A DNA stretch of 64,000 nt from Dichetophora obliterata. Lineage: Eukaryota; Arthropoda; Insecta; Diptera; Sciomyzidae. Position numbers and translations under genes: made by a program. Location of the stretch: contig OY986436.1 of assembly GCA_963920525.1 (NCBI GenBank), forward strand, positions 181,996,361 to 182,060,360, written 5' to 3'. Numbering within the stretch: position 1 is the stretch's first letter; every line of letters begins with the position of its first letter. The notes beneath the pieces are model-generated. The model was given only the letters and a program-made list of their open reading frames with translations, made no database searches and had not been told where the DNA came from. Below, piece after piece: positions 1-13,952 of the stretch.

Positions 1-1337
1 TGCTGCACAGCTAAAACGTAAGTATTAAAAATAAAATTAATAATATCTGAAAAATTATATTTTTTTAAGACTCTGGGATACAGTATCATCATCTAAAAAA
101 TTTGAACGAGATGAACATAACTGATGATAAAATAACTGAAATAAAAGTATAATTTTGAAAACCAATAAAAAGTTTTTTTATTAAAAAAAATAGGAATTTC
201 TGTTATGTTTTTAAATTAATAATTACAGGAAGTAATGAAAATTTTCGTTTTTAAAATGTAAATAATTGTTTTGCTATTGCATTTTAAAATGTTTATTGTT
301 AAAAATCGAATGAATATTTTAGAATCTAATTTTAAAATTTTCGTTTTTAAAATGAAAAAAAAATGTTTAACTCTTGCATTCGAGAAGATTTATTGTTAAA
401 AATCAAACGAACATTTTAGATTCTCATTTTAAAATGTTCGTTTTTGAAATGAAAATAATCGCTTTACTATTTCATTTTAAAATGTTCGTTTTTAAAATTA
501 AAATAAACGTTAGAAGTGCAAAATCTGGATTACAATTTTTTTAAATTTAGCTCGTTTCTGTCACTTTTGAAAATGTTATTTTCTCTGTGTAGTTATTGTA
601 AAAGAGTAAAAGAATAAGGCGTTTCTGACCGCTGAAATAATTGACAAATTAACTATTCAGGTGGCTAAGTACATCATAGTATAGCACTCCGATAATATGC
701 AGCGATGGGGAAAATTATCTTTTCCTTCGAAACTCAAATGGACTCATATCAATGCATCACTGCTACTGTATATCAGTTTTGAGATATGTACTGCATTCCT
801 AAACTTAAATTGCCTATTTCCAATATTCATCCAATTTCAATAAAACTAGGAAAATTTACTTAAATACCTACCAAAAACTATACGTTCGTCAGATTTATTT
901 GAAATTAATGAAAAACTGTGCTTAAAGGTTTAATTTATACAAATAAAGAGTAAAATTTAAAAATATATATCTGGAAAATACTGTCACGCACAGTTAAATC
1001 CAGACTTTTTTGATTTTTTTCGCATAAAATCCAAGTAAGCTACATTTTTGCCAATTGGGCCGATGTTATCCATCTGGTTTTCATTATAAAGTAGTTAGAG
1101 TATGCATACAACATTTCTCTTTAGTATGATTATAGGCATATATAAATCGACCAATTAGGTCAGACGCTAGAGTCGGCTCAGGTAAAATAATCTTTTAATA
1201 AAAATGTCCAAAATTGCAAATGACAATAACTCAAAAACGGCTCCTTCGATTTTCAAATAGTAAACATTTTTGGAATCAGTGGGTCAAAATCCATTAAAAA
1301 CAGTTATCAAATTTGTTAGTGCGAAACGGCTGTTTGA
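1..1337. other. AT-rich non-coding DNA
   Basis: No coding frame, RNA gene or element end could be supported. The stretch is rich in A and T runs and holds the tandem repeat listed separately. The part from about 1180 to 1337 may be a diverged continuation of the adjoining Helitron-like copy, but I could not align it. Confidence 0.5.
236..522. repeat. ~97-bp degenerate tandem repeat, about 2.7 copies
   Basis: The block AAAATTTTCGTTTTTAAAATG recurs in diverged form near 236, 338, 430 and 478. It is followed by related text (ATTGTTAAAAATC, then ACGAACATTTTAGA). Two full units of about 97 bp and a partial third are visible. No coding potential. Confidence 0.6.
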
Positions 1338-1783
1338 TAAAATAAATTTTTAGCCATAATTTTCGATTGGAAATAGATACTGGGGTAATTTTTTGACTAC
1401 AATTCTTTTTGAGACTTGCTTTTATAAAAAAATATAAAAACAACATTTTGGAAAAATTAACTTTTGCCAAAAAATCATAGAGAGAGAGTGGTATTCTTGT
1501 TGTCTAGATAACAAACAGTACAAAAATTTTTGCGCAAGACTTGAAGAATTTTTTCAAATGAATGCTATACCAAAATGCAATTTTTACATGTTTTTAGTCT
1601 TATAACAAAAACACATTTTGAGTCATCTTTGACAAAAAGGTCAATATTGTAGATCTTTTTTGAAAAAAATATAAAAAATATATACAGTGACCTAACGGTA
1701 AAGTTCAGACTACGTTTGTTAAGGCATTTAGATTTTTATAAAGACCAAACAAACAAACAGAAAATTAGTTTTATTAATATAAA
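1338..1783 (-). mobile_element. Helitron-like (DINE/Helentron-type) fragment, 5' part
   Basis: Read on the minus strand, this matches the start of the longer copy at 5223-7350. It begins TTATATTAATAAAAC, has a run of TTTG units and then CTTTATAAAAATCTAAA. Further in it shares ATTACCCCAGTATCT and TTATGGCTAAAAAT with the other copy (ATTACCCCAATATCT there). Spacing between shared blocks is about 400 bp shorter here, so one copy has an indel. The 3' end was not found. Family assignment rests on the other copy's ends. Confidence 0.5.
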
Positions 1784-4700
1784 TGGTTATTGCTATGGTT
1801 GGTAAAAATTAAATAATAATTCTTAATTGCTGCTTTTGTTTCGTTAGTTGGTGCCTTTTGGTTTGAAATTATTCAATAGAAAAAATCGCAATGAATTCGT
1901 TAGAAAAAGTTATCAAAATAAAACAATCATTGTAATTTTAGCTTGCGATCTTCAAATAATCCAACGGTAAATGACAATATCGAGATATTAATAAAAATAC
2001 AACTCAACAGCCAACAGAACGAAAATATCTTTGAAAAAGCTTAAGTAAAACGCTTGTAGCTACGAGGACAAGCATTAGATAAGCAGAGAAGAGCAAATAA
2101 ACTTAATTACTGAAAATAACACTACATAGTGAGCAGCTGAAAATCTCGGCAAAGTCAGATTGTGAGTGGAGAAGTGTTTGAAAATAAAGAAAACAAAACA
2201 CAAAATTAGAAAATAAAACGATAACTTAAACCTTGCGCGTGTGTAGGAAATGTTATCATATGACGAAAAATTGGATAACGTAAGGAGTTGAAATAAAAGA
2301 AAAATCCAAAACAACAAAAATTAAAAGTAAAAATTCCAACAATAACAACTATCAACGAGTAGTTACAACAAGAACACGATGATAAGCAGCAACAAATGTT
2401 AAACGAAAAGTCATACAAAGTGAAATTGTTGTAATTTCAAGTGCATACAAAATACTATTGCAAACAAACACAGATACAGCATGTTTGCACAAAGTAAGGG
2501 TGTGTGTGTGAAATTCACACTTACAATTTCAAGCACTATTTGCATAACTTTGCACGAAGAGCTGACCCAGTTGCAGAGAGGGCGGATCTCATCAAAGCTT
2601 GCCAGCTTTATGGCGCCCTGCGTGAACGCCCACTTTTTTTTTTTGCTTTTTTTTTTGGTACATTCTGCAAATAATTGAGTGCAACGCTGTATGCAGAAAA
2701 TTAGTGGCTTATTGTTGTTTTTGTGATTGTAAAATCCTTGTATTTGCATGCAAAGATAGCTTTTCCAGCGTAGTGCTGCTCTATTAACTACCGCTCCATA
2801 GCATAGCATTAACCCTCCTACACCCATCCCATCCACACTGCTTTAAAAGACCACATGAAATGCTCTAATTTATTTCATGGTCAACACTCTCAATATTGGC
2901 AGCGCTTCAGATTGTTTTGGTAGCACACAATTGTTACGACGACTACTTCGACAGCCACAACAACACCGCAATAAATGTATATCTGCGTATCTTACAGACG
3001 TATCTCGACGAACGTGTTAACTATTTAAGTTAACATTTTTACATGCTAAGTTTTGCTCTGCTGATTTGTTTGATTTGCGGTGCGACGAGAGCAGCTGGCG
3101 ATATGTTGCTAGTCTTGGTAGCCAGGTTTACAAGGTTGGCAAACAAACTAATTTGATTCGCGTTAAAAGAACAAGTCTTTTGATAGAAGCAAAAAACAAA
3201 AAAAAATACTTTAAATAAATATTTAAGATTTACTAACGAATAAATTATTACCTGGTGTCGCATATTTGTTATGCTGACCTTCAAAATATACAAACTTTCA
3301 TACAGATATAGATATACATCACTAACAGAACAGGTAAATGTTCTTAAAAATTTGCTGAATGTGTGTCTTTCTGCTAATTGATTAACTGCTTTTTGTTAAA
3401 TCTTTAAATAAAAAACTAAATCATATCGATTTATGAACAATTGTTACTTATTCACTGATTTTAAGGCTGGTTGAAGGAAGATCACAGCTTGTAGTTGTTG
3501 TTGTTGATGCAACAAAAACAAGTACATTCTTTTAGATATATAATTTGTGGTTATTGATTACATCTTATCATAACTTCATTATCTATTATACACCCATCTT
3601 ATATTGGGTTAAGCGTATTTGATATTTTTTAAGATGAAGTCATCTTAAATGTTGTTAAAGCAAAAGTCTTTTAAATATCTTAATAGTTTATTGTTAGTTT
3701 TTCTGTTCGAATTGAAAAATGAGAATCTCTTCTATCTATTATTTTTCTAAGGGCCAATTTCAATTTTTTAATAATTTATTTGACAAACATCTACCCACCT
3801 GCGCAACAATCTGCACTAGTTTTCATCATGTTGGCAAAACGACTTTGACCCTGATATTGTTATTTCCACCTTAAAAAATTGTTTCACCAAAATGTGTTTT
3901 ACAATCTCCTACGAACAACCGAAAAATTCTTTCAAATTCGCTCCGAAGGTTGTTTAAAAAATTTAACATCTATTTATATTTGTTTAGCTGCGAAATAATT
4001 TTATTTTATTTGCGTTTCCAACTTTATTCTTAGCGTAACGCAGCGTTACACGTTCTTCAGCTTTCCGGCACACATTGTTTGGTTAGTGAAAAAGTTGCTT
4101 CGTGCTAACAGATCTTTCAATGAACTTACAGCTTTTTTGCTTTGTTCTTAGAATTTTATTAGCACAAAAAAATTCAATAAAACTTAAAACTCTGACGAAT
4201 TCAAATCTTTTTATCTTAATTAAAATAGTTTTATGAGTTGTAAATTGATTAAGTTTAAGTGTTTTAAATATTAACTTTTTGAATGTTGATAAGCAAGCAA
4301 TCAGTCTGATTTCCATGTTTCGAAAAATCTTGCTTTAAAGTTTTTAATCATTATATGAAAGACTCTTCGGTTATAGTCTCATTACTTTGGCGAGTATCAC
4401 GCTGAAGGCTGCAGATTTTATGCGAATTAGGAGCTATGTATGTGAAACATAGTATCAACATTAATAACTTAGTTCTGTTTTAACCCATTTCCGGCTGATT
4501 GTACATATTTTCACCAGCCATATTCGAAAAATTCTTCAGGTGAGCATGAACGTGACATCACCTGGAACTGCTGCGAGTTTGGATTTTTGACAACATAAAT
4601 AAGTTTTCGTTTGAGTCGATTCGGTCATTTGCTGAATTTAAATTTAAAATTTTAATTATTTATTTGTTTTTAAAAAAATGTACGTTTCGTTAATAAAATA

Positions 4701-5222
4701 GAAAAAGTGTTACGGTCGGGGACCGAAGTTACGAACGCTTTTTCTTGAACTCTGAATGTTATGTTATTCGAAATAAAATATGCATTTTTTTTATTTATTT
4801 ATTATATTTTATTTCATAAAATTTTTCAGCGCAAGTGCTGTAAGTAGTGTCCGCTCGAATACTCGGTTTCAGTTTCGGTTACGGCCAGCTTCGGCTCTTT
4901 TTGTCAGTTTCGGCTATTTGGCCTCAATATGTATTTCGGGACTAAACAATAGCTGAATAACGGAAGAAAAAGTTAAATACCGAAATCTCATTTTGCATTT
5001 TTAAATAAAACACTTGCAAATGTTATGATTGAAAAGATATACATCACCTGATAAAATCAAATCGAAAAAAAAATTAAATTAAAAAATAACGGTTATGGTA
5101 TCATAATTTTTTGTAATAAAATTAATTATAAAATTACATGAATTAATTTGCGAGCATTAGATCAAGTAAGTTTTTAAGAAGGTAAGTATGCTCTAGTCAA
5201 CAAACTGTCGAACACCAATGAA
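1784..5222. other. Non-coding DNA, no gene recognised
   Basis: Short open frames here are AT-biased, overlap on both strands and resemble no family I know. Small TTG/CAA-type microsatellites are present (for example near 3490-3510). Around 2555-2635 the sequence is less AT-rich, but its frame has no recognisable domain. This could be host intergenic or intronic DNA. Confidence 0.5.
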
Positions 5223-7350
5223 TCTATAGTAATAAAACTCATTTTCTGTTTGTTTGTTTGTTTGTTTGTTTGTTTGACCTTTATACAAATCTAAACGGCT
5301 CAACGGATTTTGCTCAAACTAAATATAGATATTAAGTGCATCCCAAATTAAAATGTTACATACTTAATTTTTGCCACGCCCCCTTTGAAATTTTTCAACT
5401 AACGGTAATTTTGTTATTATAAAACTTTTTACCATCGGAGATTTTTTTGTATTTAATTTTAAGAAATTTCTGTTATTTTGACATCAAAAACATTCACATA
5501 TCTTCAAAATTGGAGAAATTTTCAGTACAACGACTTTTTCATAAAGCATCGTTGCCTAAGAATGAGAAAAAAACGACATGAAAATCAAAGTTTGGTCTTT
5601 CGATGTAAATATCTCCGCTGGCCATTAATATATTTCATTCAAATTTTTTTTGTTCAAAAGTTCAATAAAATCACTTTACAAAAATAGGTTGAACTGTACC
5701 GTTAAGTCAGTGTATATATGCTTTATGATTATGTCAAAAAAGGTCCAAAATATTGACTTTTTACTCAAAAAATTACTCAAAAATTGTTGTTGTTGTAAAA
5801 ACGAAATCAATTAAAAATTGCACATCTGGCCACCTTTCATATGACACAGCATTTATTTGCAAAAATTCTTCCAGCTAAGCGCAAAAATTATTTTACTGTT
5901 TTTGTCATCAAAACAACAAGGGTACCACCCCCTTTGATTTTTTTCGCGAAATTTATTTTTTCCAAAATGTTGTTTTTATATTTTTTACAAAAAATTCAAG
6001 TCGCAAAAATAATTTATGTCAAAAAAATTACCCCAATATCTCTTTCCACTCAAAAGTTATGGCTAAAAATCTATTTTTTCATATCATACCATTATAATAA
6101 AACTTAGTTTTGTGTTAAAATTCTCTATATAGTTTGAACGTCCCCATATATCTCTATGAATGCAGTTGTGTGTGTCTTAAGTAATTACGAACATTTTGGA
6201 TTATATAAAATTTTCTTTATAGTGATCTACTTATATTTTGCATCCCCACCCCCCGCCCACCTCCTGTTAAATTTGTTTTGTTGTGATGGGTCTATTTTTT
6301 CTCACTATTGTGTCACCGTTGTCAATTAGTTCTTTATCAATGGTACTTTAAATGTTGTATATATATCACAATTTTATCGAAAAGATGACTGTGAATAAGA
6401 ATGCTGTAAAAGTTAAAGTGAATGCTGTAAGCGCATCTGGTCAGCACAATTATTTCATTAGTTTTGATCTGTGCGTTAAATTCACAGATAGATGGCGCCA
6501 CATGTGTGAGATGTGTGGGTACAAACTATACGTACACTTTGCGTTGAATAGCTGAATTATGTTTTTTCAAAAGTTTCTTCAAATTTAACCCCACACGATT
6601 GGGATTACAGACAGGTGGCGCTATTTTCTGCTTACAGAAGAATATCTGATGTTCTTATGCAGCTAGCAGATAAGTTTTGCGAAATATTTTGCGAAAATGC
6701 TATTGCTACCAAACTTTTAAAAAGTAAAATAATGCAGTACTGTCAGTTTTTTTAAAAAAATTTTAGTAGGTACAATCATTTTTAGCACAAAGAATTTTCA
6801 TAAAACATTGATAGCTAATAATGAGAAAAAAATTATATGAAAATCAAAGTATTTACTTTTAATGCCAATAAATCTGCTGTTTTTAATATATTTCATTAAC
6901 ATTTTTTTTTTTTTTTTTGTTAAAAAGTGCAATATGTTTTTTAATATAAATCTTTGTTTAGACGTTAAAATGTAAATATCTCAAGGACGCTTTGAGTCCC
7001 ACCATAATTTTTATTTTGTTGAAAAGGTAATTGTGCTTGCTTTAAGATTGAGTAAATATAAAAATTCTTTTTAATTTTTAAAATAAGTTTTTCGTACTGC
7101 TTCATTGAATTCAATTAGCTCACCGCAAGAGATGGAACCACCAACAACAAAAATTTTCCTAAACATTTTTGGATCAATGTTCGTTCAATTACCTAGCAAA
7201 CGGTGGATAAATAAAATTAAATAAAATAAAATTCAAATAAAATTCAACATGTTTTTCTTTATTCCCGATTTTAAAAAACATTTAATCGAGAAGTGTATGT
7301 TAAAATGTTTATATAAATGACTCTCGAGTAACACCGGGTATATCAGCTAG
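5223..7350 (+). mobile_element. Non-autonomous Helitron-like element
   Basis: It begins TCTATAGTAATAAAAC, then a (TTTG)n run and CTTTATACAAATCTAAACGG, a layout typical of the 5' ends of insect DINE/Helentron-type elements. It ends ACACCGGGTATATCAGCTAG, i.e. in CTAG, the canonical Helitron 3' terminus. The host base before the element is A and the base after it is T, as expected for insertion between A and T with no target duplication. No Rep or helicase frame is present, so it would depend on an autonomous partner. Internal text from about 5970 to 6080 is shared with the minus-strand copy at 1338-1783. The terminal hairpin is weak (ACCGGGT). Confidence 0.6.
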
Positions 7351-10300
7351 TATTGAAATAAATAAAGAAGCAACTAGAACAGATGGCAACCTTGGTAGAG
7401 TTGATGGCGGTGATCTATAAATAGCCTACTGCTTTGAAATGTCATATGATTAGCAGCCATACAATTCAAAAGAATAAATTCCTAAATCTGTGAAGTCATA
7501 TAGAAATTTAAACAATGAGTTCATCACAGCTCAATCACTCAAAGACAACTGAAGAGGAAAATATAGCGATTTCCGAAACAGACTGTCTAGTCAGCTAAGT
7601 GATTGACTCTATACAGAGTTGTTGTTGTTGTTGCCTTCTTAGAAACTTACTTGATCTAAAGCTCGCAATTTAATTCATAAAACAAAAAGTTTTAAAATAG
7701 AAATTAACGCTTTTGCGTTTCTATAAAACAAAATTAAACTCATTAATTTTTTTTTTCATAATTTGCTCTTATCATTTCTTTGCAATAACAAAAAATACGC
7801 CGCTATCTAAGATTTAATTGAAAAAGTATGTGCAGTAGAATTTTTGACAATAATTGCCGGAGAATTGAGACCAAGCTGAGAAAACCCCGATTTTAAATTT
7901 AATTGTGTGAAAATATTTTTAAATTGGTTTTACAAATAATGAGCATAAGATGAAGTAAAAACTAATTTGTTTTAATATTTGAAATACTTCAATATTTTTA
8001 GTCGCAATAAAACTCAAACTTCATAGAATGGAGTTAAAATATGGTATTCGAGGGGTTCCAGGGGTCGCTTATTATGAATTGATGTCGAAAACTCGAAAAA
8101 ATTAAAAAAATGGCATCGAAAAAATGGCGGTTTAATATTATTGTTTTTAGTTTAAGAACAATATTTTAAAATTATGTTTTAAAATATTTGTTTTCAAAAC
8201 TAAAGCTTTTGTTTTAAGGTTTTTTTTAAACTGCAAATGTTTACTTTAAAAGTTTATTTATAAACATTGTTTTAAAAAAACTTTTTGTTTTAAATTGAAC
8301 TGTACAAACATTAGAGTTTAATTAAATGAAATTGTTTCAAGCTCTATTTAAAAAACAAATTCATTTAATATGAACACAGTTTCATTAAATTTTAACACAC
8401 ATTTCCTCAGCGTACTAAAGAGAAAATTGAAGTCTATATACTATAGTCTTTTCACAATAAATGTTTTAAATTGAGTCTTTTTATTTTTGATCTTCTTTGG
8501 TCAAGATCTTTGTCATGACGATAAACACACAATGGCTGCCATGTTGTGCTGAGTGTTTCTCTCGAAGCTCGTTAAAATTCGTTCATTTCGGGGGAGAGGG
8601 ATTTACCCCCAAAATTATCCCTGCATACGAGCCTTATCTAACACTAGAAAATAAAAAAATATGTGTACTAGTGCTTACCAGTCTTTTTAAATTTATTAAA
8701 ATGCAATCATTTAAATGTCTTACAATAACAAAGAATGGACTTGCCCCACTTTCAAAATAAACGGCTGACATAAAAAAACCCTGGTCAAATGCCTTAACTA
8801 CTTTACAAGCTCATCTCAAAATTAATATTGTTTTTCTTTTACTGGTCTTTCCTTTGTTGAAATTATAATGGAACTCATAGAAACCATAAAATATTACAGC
8901 AATTCGTTTTGAAGATATGAAGATTTTCATTTGTACACGTGCCGTTAATGTAAGCTCAATTTATATTTATATAAGTTTGTGAATTTAAATGCATTTCTCA
9001 GAAAAAAAAAACAGAAAATAATAAAACGATAGACCGACAAACAGATAAGTAACGAAACCAATTTATATGCCAAGATCAAGATACACTAAGAATGAAGAGC
9101 TAGGAGGAGGAGGAGGAGGAGCAGCACTCTGCTATAGTGGTTGTTGGCGATAAACAGAGTACAAAACGTTTCAACACAATACAGTGATGTGATTTGAAGG
9201 GATTTTGCCTTTTTTGTGGGATTTTTAACTAAAAAGTGTTTGAGTATTTAAGCGGGATTTTTTACAGTGTCAAAATTTTAGAAGATTAAAATCCTGTTAA
9301 AAAACTGATTGGCATCACTTTGCCTGTAATTTTGAACAATTGCCAATTCAATTTTGTGTTTCGTTGAGTTTACGCTGAAGTTTCTTAAAAAATATTCCTA
9401 ATAAATTTTAAATTCAAATTTTTACAGTGGGATTAAATGTAGTGCTGTTTTTCAGGGATATTTTTTTTACATTATTTCCATACCAAAACTTTGAAAATTT
9501 AAATAACATTATTATTTTTTTTAAAATTTCTAATAATATATTTTTAATTAGGTGTTTATTTATAATAAATATTTTAGCTTTAGTATGTATTAAAAATAAG
9601 GAGAAATGCAGATTTAAGCAGTTCTGACCAGGAAGTAATGCAAGCACTCAAAAATTTTCCAACGATATTTTAAAAGTGAGGATCGCATTAGAAATAGTGA
9701 AGTTAATTGAACTTTAATGAAAATAAGTTCAAAAAAATGAAAAAAATGCACGCAATAGAGCATTATCTTTAATATGATTGCAAAAATTTTAAATTTTTTG
9801 ATGCAACTCTGACAGCTTTTTTTCTTAAGAACTTTTGCTTAACAGCAGCCAATATGTTTACGAAAAACATGCTTTTTGTAGGTTTTTGACAAAAATTTTA
9901 GCTCACTGACGGCTTTCGTTACAGTTAAAATATTTTGGGAACCAGTATAAAATAGATCATGGCTTATTTTTAGAGGGGTAAAATTAATTTTATTTTCTTC
10001 CCATACAAGTCGAGTCACTTTAAAGTATTCGTGTCATTTTAATCGTATTCGTACTATTATGGTAAAAGTTCCTTTTCTGATCTCTATGAATTTTAATAAA
10101 AAGATAGCATTTCTATTTCACTACATTTTTATTAAAGAATCATACTCATAAAGAAACAAAAATTATTTACTTTGCTTATTTTGAAATTAGTATTGGATGG
10201 ATTTTTCGAGGGATTTCAGAATCTTTTGGAAGGGATAAGACTGAGCAAAAAAGGAACTTTTACACATGCATTAGGGATTTTTAGCAAAATAAAAATCACA

Positions 10301-11124
10301 TCACTGATACAATAGCAGCAAGAAACAACGATTGAGTTTTTGAGCAATAAATATAAAGAGTTAGAATCACTCAACTGTCTATTACAAAAGTTATAAGCTG
10401 CCCACAAGCGGGTGTCACCCGGCTTAACGACGACTATATAACAAAAGATGGCAACCAGCTGAAGAACAAAACTAAGAGCTGACTGGCTTTCAACATGACT
10501 CAACTTTAAGCACAGCTTGTTTAGTATTTGTTCAACAATAAATTTGGTTTGACAGTAAAAGCATTATTTTGACCGTTTTACACACTTCTGCTCTAAGCTC
10601 TTTTTTATGGTTCGTTTTATTTCACTTTCTATTCGTCCCTTGCTATACAATTGAATTTGACTTCAACTGCTGCAATATAAAACAAGCGCGTAAAGGTGCG
10701 GAGCTGTCTGATTAAAAGCCGTAAAAATAAATATTTCAACTTTGGTTGTTGTTGTTGTTGTGGTTACTTTTTTACTAATGTACTTGTTACCACCTAAGCC
10801 TCACACAATATGCCAGAGCTGTCCGACGAGATGGACTGTTTGTTGCACGTAGGATTTTCAATTAAAGGCAATTTCTATTTCAAAATGTAGATATCCGTTT
10901 TTAAAATAATCAAACGAATTTAATATCCGATATCCACCTACTAAAAGTAAAAACTATCGGGATAATCTGTGTAGCCTTAAAAAACAATACATCATTAAAA
11001 AAGTTTTTTTTTAGTTTCCAATCCATAGTTGATTTATTATATAAAAAATCAATCATACATTTTAAATTCAATCAAATTTATTGTTATAGTCGTTGTATTT
11101 TTATAATATAAAATTTGATATACG
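7351..11124. other. Non-coding DNA between Helitron-like and piggyBac elements
   Basis: No gene seen. There is a short (GGA)n run near 9103-9121 and a (TTG)n run near 10744-10760. A patch at 8700-8775 resembles 58590-58670 (both contain a variant of GGACTT..CCACTTT.AAAATAAAC), which suggests a dispersed repeat. Open frames near 9414-9647 overlap on both strands and are AT-driven. Confidence 0.5.
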
Positions 11125-12638
11125 TTAACCCTCATCGGTCCCTCGAGAAATACATCTAATCGGTGCCATTGTATGCGCGCGCATAAACATATATTTTTAA
11201 TTGTAAAAAAGCTAAAAAACATTAACAACCATTTATGTTTTGTGATTTTTTTTATGTTTATTACATTATTTACTATCATATTAATACATTTGAACTTCAT
11301 AAAGGTAGATTTAGAGCGAAATTAATTAGAATATTAAATATATTAAAAAAAAAATTGAATTTTTAACTTTTGTCAATTATTTGTTCATTTTTCACACAAA
11401 TTGAAATTATGTTCAGCACAAATGAAATTTCTACACTTTTCACAGCGTGTAGCAAAAAGATTTTTGTTATTTTTATATGTGCAGATGTAGCATCGGCCTC
11501 GTTTTGATTTACTTGGTAAATGGCGAATCTCCCGAATTCTTTGAATAACACTGGAAGCATCATTACTTTGAGGTTGTTTTTTACGTTTAGTGATCTGTTT
11601 TTCAACGAGATTCAATCCAAGCTCCTTGATAAAAAGGCTACGACAAATATTATGGTTCGTTTTAGAATTTTTCCAATTCGGGAACAATGCAATGAACGTC
11701 ACGAATGCATTCAACGCACTAACATCAAGCATGTTACAAAATACTGCCATTGGCCACCGATTGACTTTTCTTTTGCATGTGTACGTAGCCACCATTTGAT
11801 CCATAGTAACAACTCCACTCTTGGTTTTGTTGTAGTCTTCAATAATGTCAGGTTTCTTCTTTGCACTATTCTCATTTATGCTGACAACATTGTGGTATGT
11901 ACTGAGCAATGTCACAAATCGGTACCGGCGAGGAACATATGACAACATAACTGCTTACAATTTATGTTCATATACAACTTCTGTATGATAAATTGGCTTT
12001 TGACGCATGTCGAGTAGAACTGAAGGAATTTTAGTCCTATTTTTCCTTATTATTCGCAAAATAGTCATGCGATTCTTATGTAAATCTTCTGCTAATTCAT
12101 ACGAAGTGAAAAAGTTGTCACACGTTACATTTCTCTCAGAAAGTCCTTCCACCAAATCCAAAACAACACGCCGTCCAAGATTACGTTCAGGAGTGGCATT
12201 ACGATTCCGACCAACATAAATTTGAGTGTTGTATGCATACCAGCTTTTTGAGTCGCATAGCACCCAAATTTTGATGCCATATTTCGCCGGCTTGGATGGA
12301 ATATACTGACGAAACGGACATCGCCCACGATACGGAACTAACAGTTCATCTACGGTAATGTTTTTTCCTGGTGTGTATACAAATTTCAAATTATGATTCC
12401 ATTTATCGTATACATTTCGAATCGGTGTCAATTTTTCACGTACAGAAGTACTTGTAGATGCAGTGTAGGCCATACGTTGTTCGCGGTCATCAAATCGAAT
12501 GCATCCATGGATACGCTTGAACATTTTCAAAGACATTGTTGCTCTAAATATTGGCCGACCAGTTTCGTCTTTCCACAGTTTAGTGACACATTCACCGTAT
12601 GACCGATACACACCAAAAAGCAGCAAAAATCCAAAGTA

Positions 12639-13789
12639 CACTCAGGGAATTATTGAATTTCGTATACAGCTGCCATGAAAAAGTTGAGGCTGTAATAGCC
12701 ATACTAGAGTTATTATACATGAAAAGAAGTTGCCTTGGCTGAAAGTTTATTGCAAGCACTTTATGAAAGCTCTCATAGCTCCAATTGAATCTGCATTAAT
12801 CATAAAAAAAAACAAAAATTATGTTGAGCGTCTTTTGAAAATAAGAGCTGTGGTTACAGTTTTGATACTTTCAGTATTGTGGCTACTGCAACTAACTTTT
12901 AAATCTTGCGTGTAGAGAAACTCCAATACGGCTATTGTAACCTCAATACGGTTTTCACGCTTTTTCTGAAGATACTAAAACCACAAAAGACAAATTTCTC
13001 CATTTTAGTTTTGGCTTTGCAGCGCGCTTGTTGGCAAATATTAAAAAAAATTGTTTTTAAAGTTAATCGGTATTTACTTCGATAATCGCTTTACTTTGAT
13101 AATCATTATTATGCCTATTGTATTGAAAAAGGCATGAACTATTTTACAATTCCATTGTCTAAAACTATTTGTAAGCATGTTTCAGAAGTAACTTTAAATG
13201 CTAATGGTGTGTCGTTTATAATACGGAATTTTTAAAGTTCCATAAAAAAAATTAGTTTGTAAAGTTCTATAAACAATTAAAAATTTATATTTATTTGATC
13301 AAAAAAGTAGTATTTTTCAAATGATTGGAAATAAAAATTTAAAAATAACAGTTTTATTAAGCAAACGGCATTAAGAAATATGGGTATAACCTTAAAAGCG
13401 CAAAGGTAAGTAGCTTAAATAGAAAAAGTTCTGACAGCCTCAACATAAGGATTTATGGCTATCAAAACCGAATTCCTCTCACCATTGCAAAAGGCGCTGT
13501 TATGACCCCTCCAAAATTCGGTTATCAAAACCGAATTCCTCTCACCATCGCAAAAGGCGCTGTTATGACCCCTCCACAATTCGGCTATCAAAACCGAATT
13601 CCTCTCACCATTAAAAGTTCTTACAACTTTCTGTGAGGTTGTCAAAACCGGCAGAGCATCTCTTAATCTAACAGGAATCTAACAGCCCTTATGGAAGTTG
13701 TCAGAGCCTCACATATTAAATTTTTTGAGAACCGTAGTATTACAGCTAGAAGAAGCGAAGTTTTGATAGCATCGCCAGTTCTGTGAGTG
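12639..13789. mobile_element. 1151-bp insertion at a TA site inside the piggyBac transposase
   Basis: The insertion begins CACTCA and ends TGAGTG, flanked by TA at 12637-12638 and 13790-13791. Excising it with one TA copy restores the transposase frame exactly, joining ..LHAY to FGFLLLFGVYRS. That is strong evidence for a TA-targeting insertion (Tc1/mariner-type or similar). Only the outer 6 bp of the inverted ends match clearly; subterminal similarity is weak. No transposase is encoded. It carries a 63-bp tandem repeat. Confidence 0.8.
13460..13617. repeat. 63-bp tandem repeat, 2.5 copies
   Basis: Units start at 13460, 13523 and 13586 (partial) with TATCAAAACCGAATTCCTCT and are nearly identical. 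Because 63 is divisible by 3, the array keeps a frame open on the minus strand that repeats GERNSVLI. I read this as a by-product of the repeat, not a gene. Confidence 0.85.
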
Positions 13790-13952
13790 TATGCGTGCAG
13801 AGTTTCCAAATCAATGTTTTCCCAATCGTCTTTGTACTTTCGCACACCATATAAATTCGTCATGTTCAAAATAATATTCTCAACCGGTTCAAGGAACATG
13901 TGAAATGTAGACGAAACATCAACTATAGTAGCAGCTGCTAATGCTTTTGGAC

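Noticed and set aside
2075..2836. Overlapping open frames up to 141 codons on the minus strand
   Set aside because: AT-driven composition, low complexity, no domain, and overlapping frames on both strands.
11520..11942. 140-codon plus-strand frame
   Set aside because: Antisense shadow of the piggyBac-like transposase.
13415..13645. Repeated peptide frame GERNSVLI
   Set aside because: Produced by the 63-bp tandem repeat inside a mobile element.
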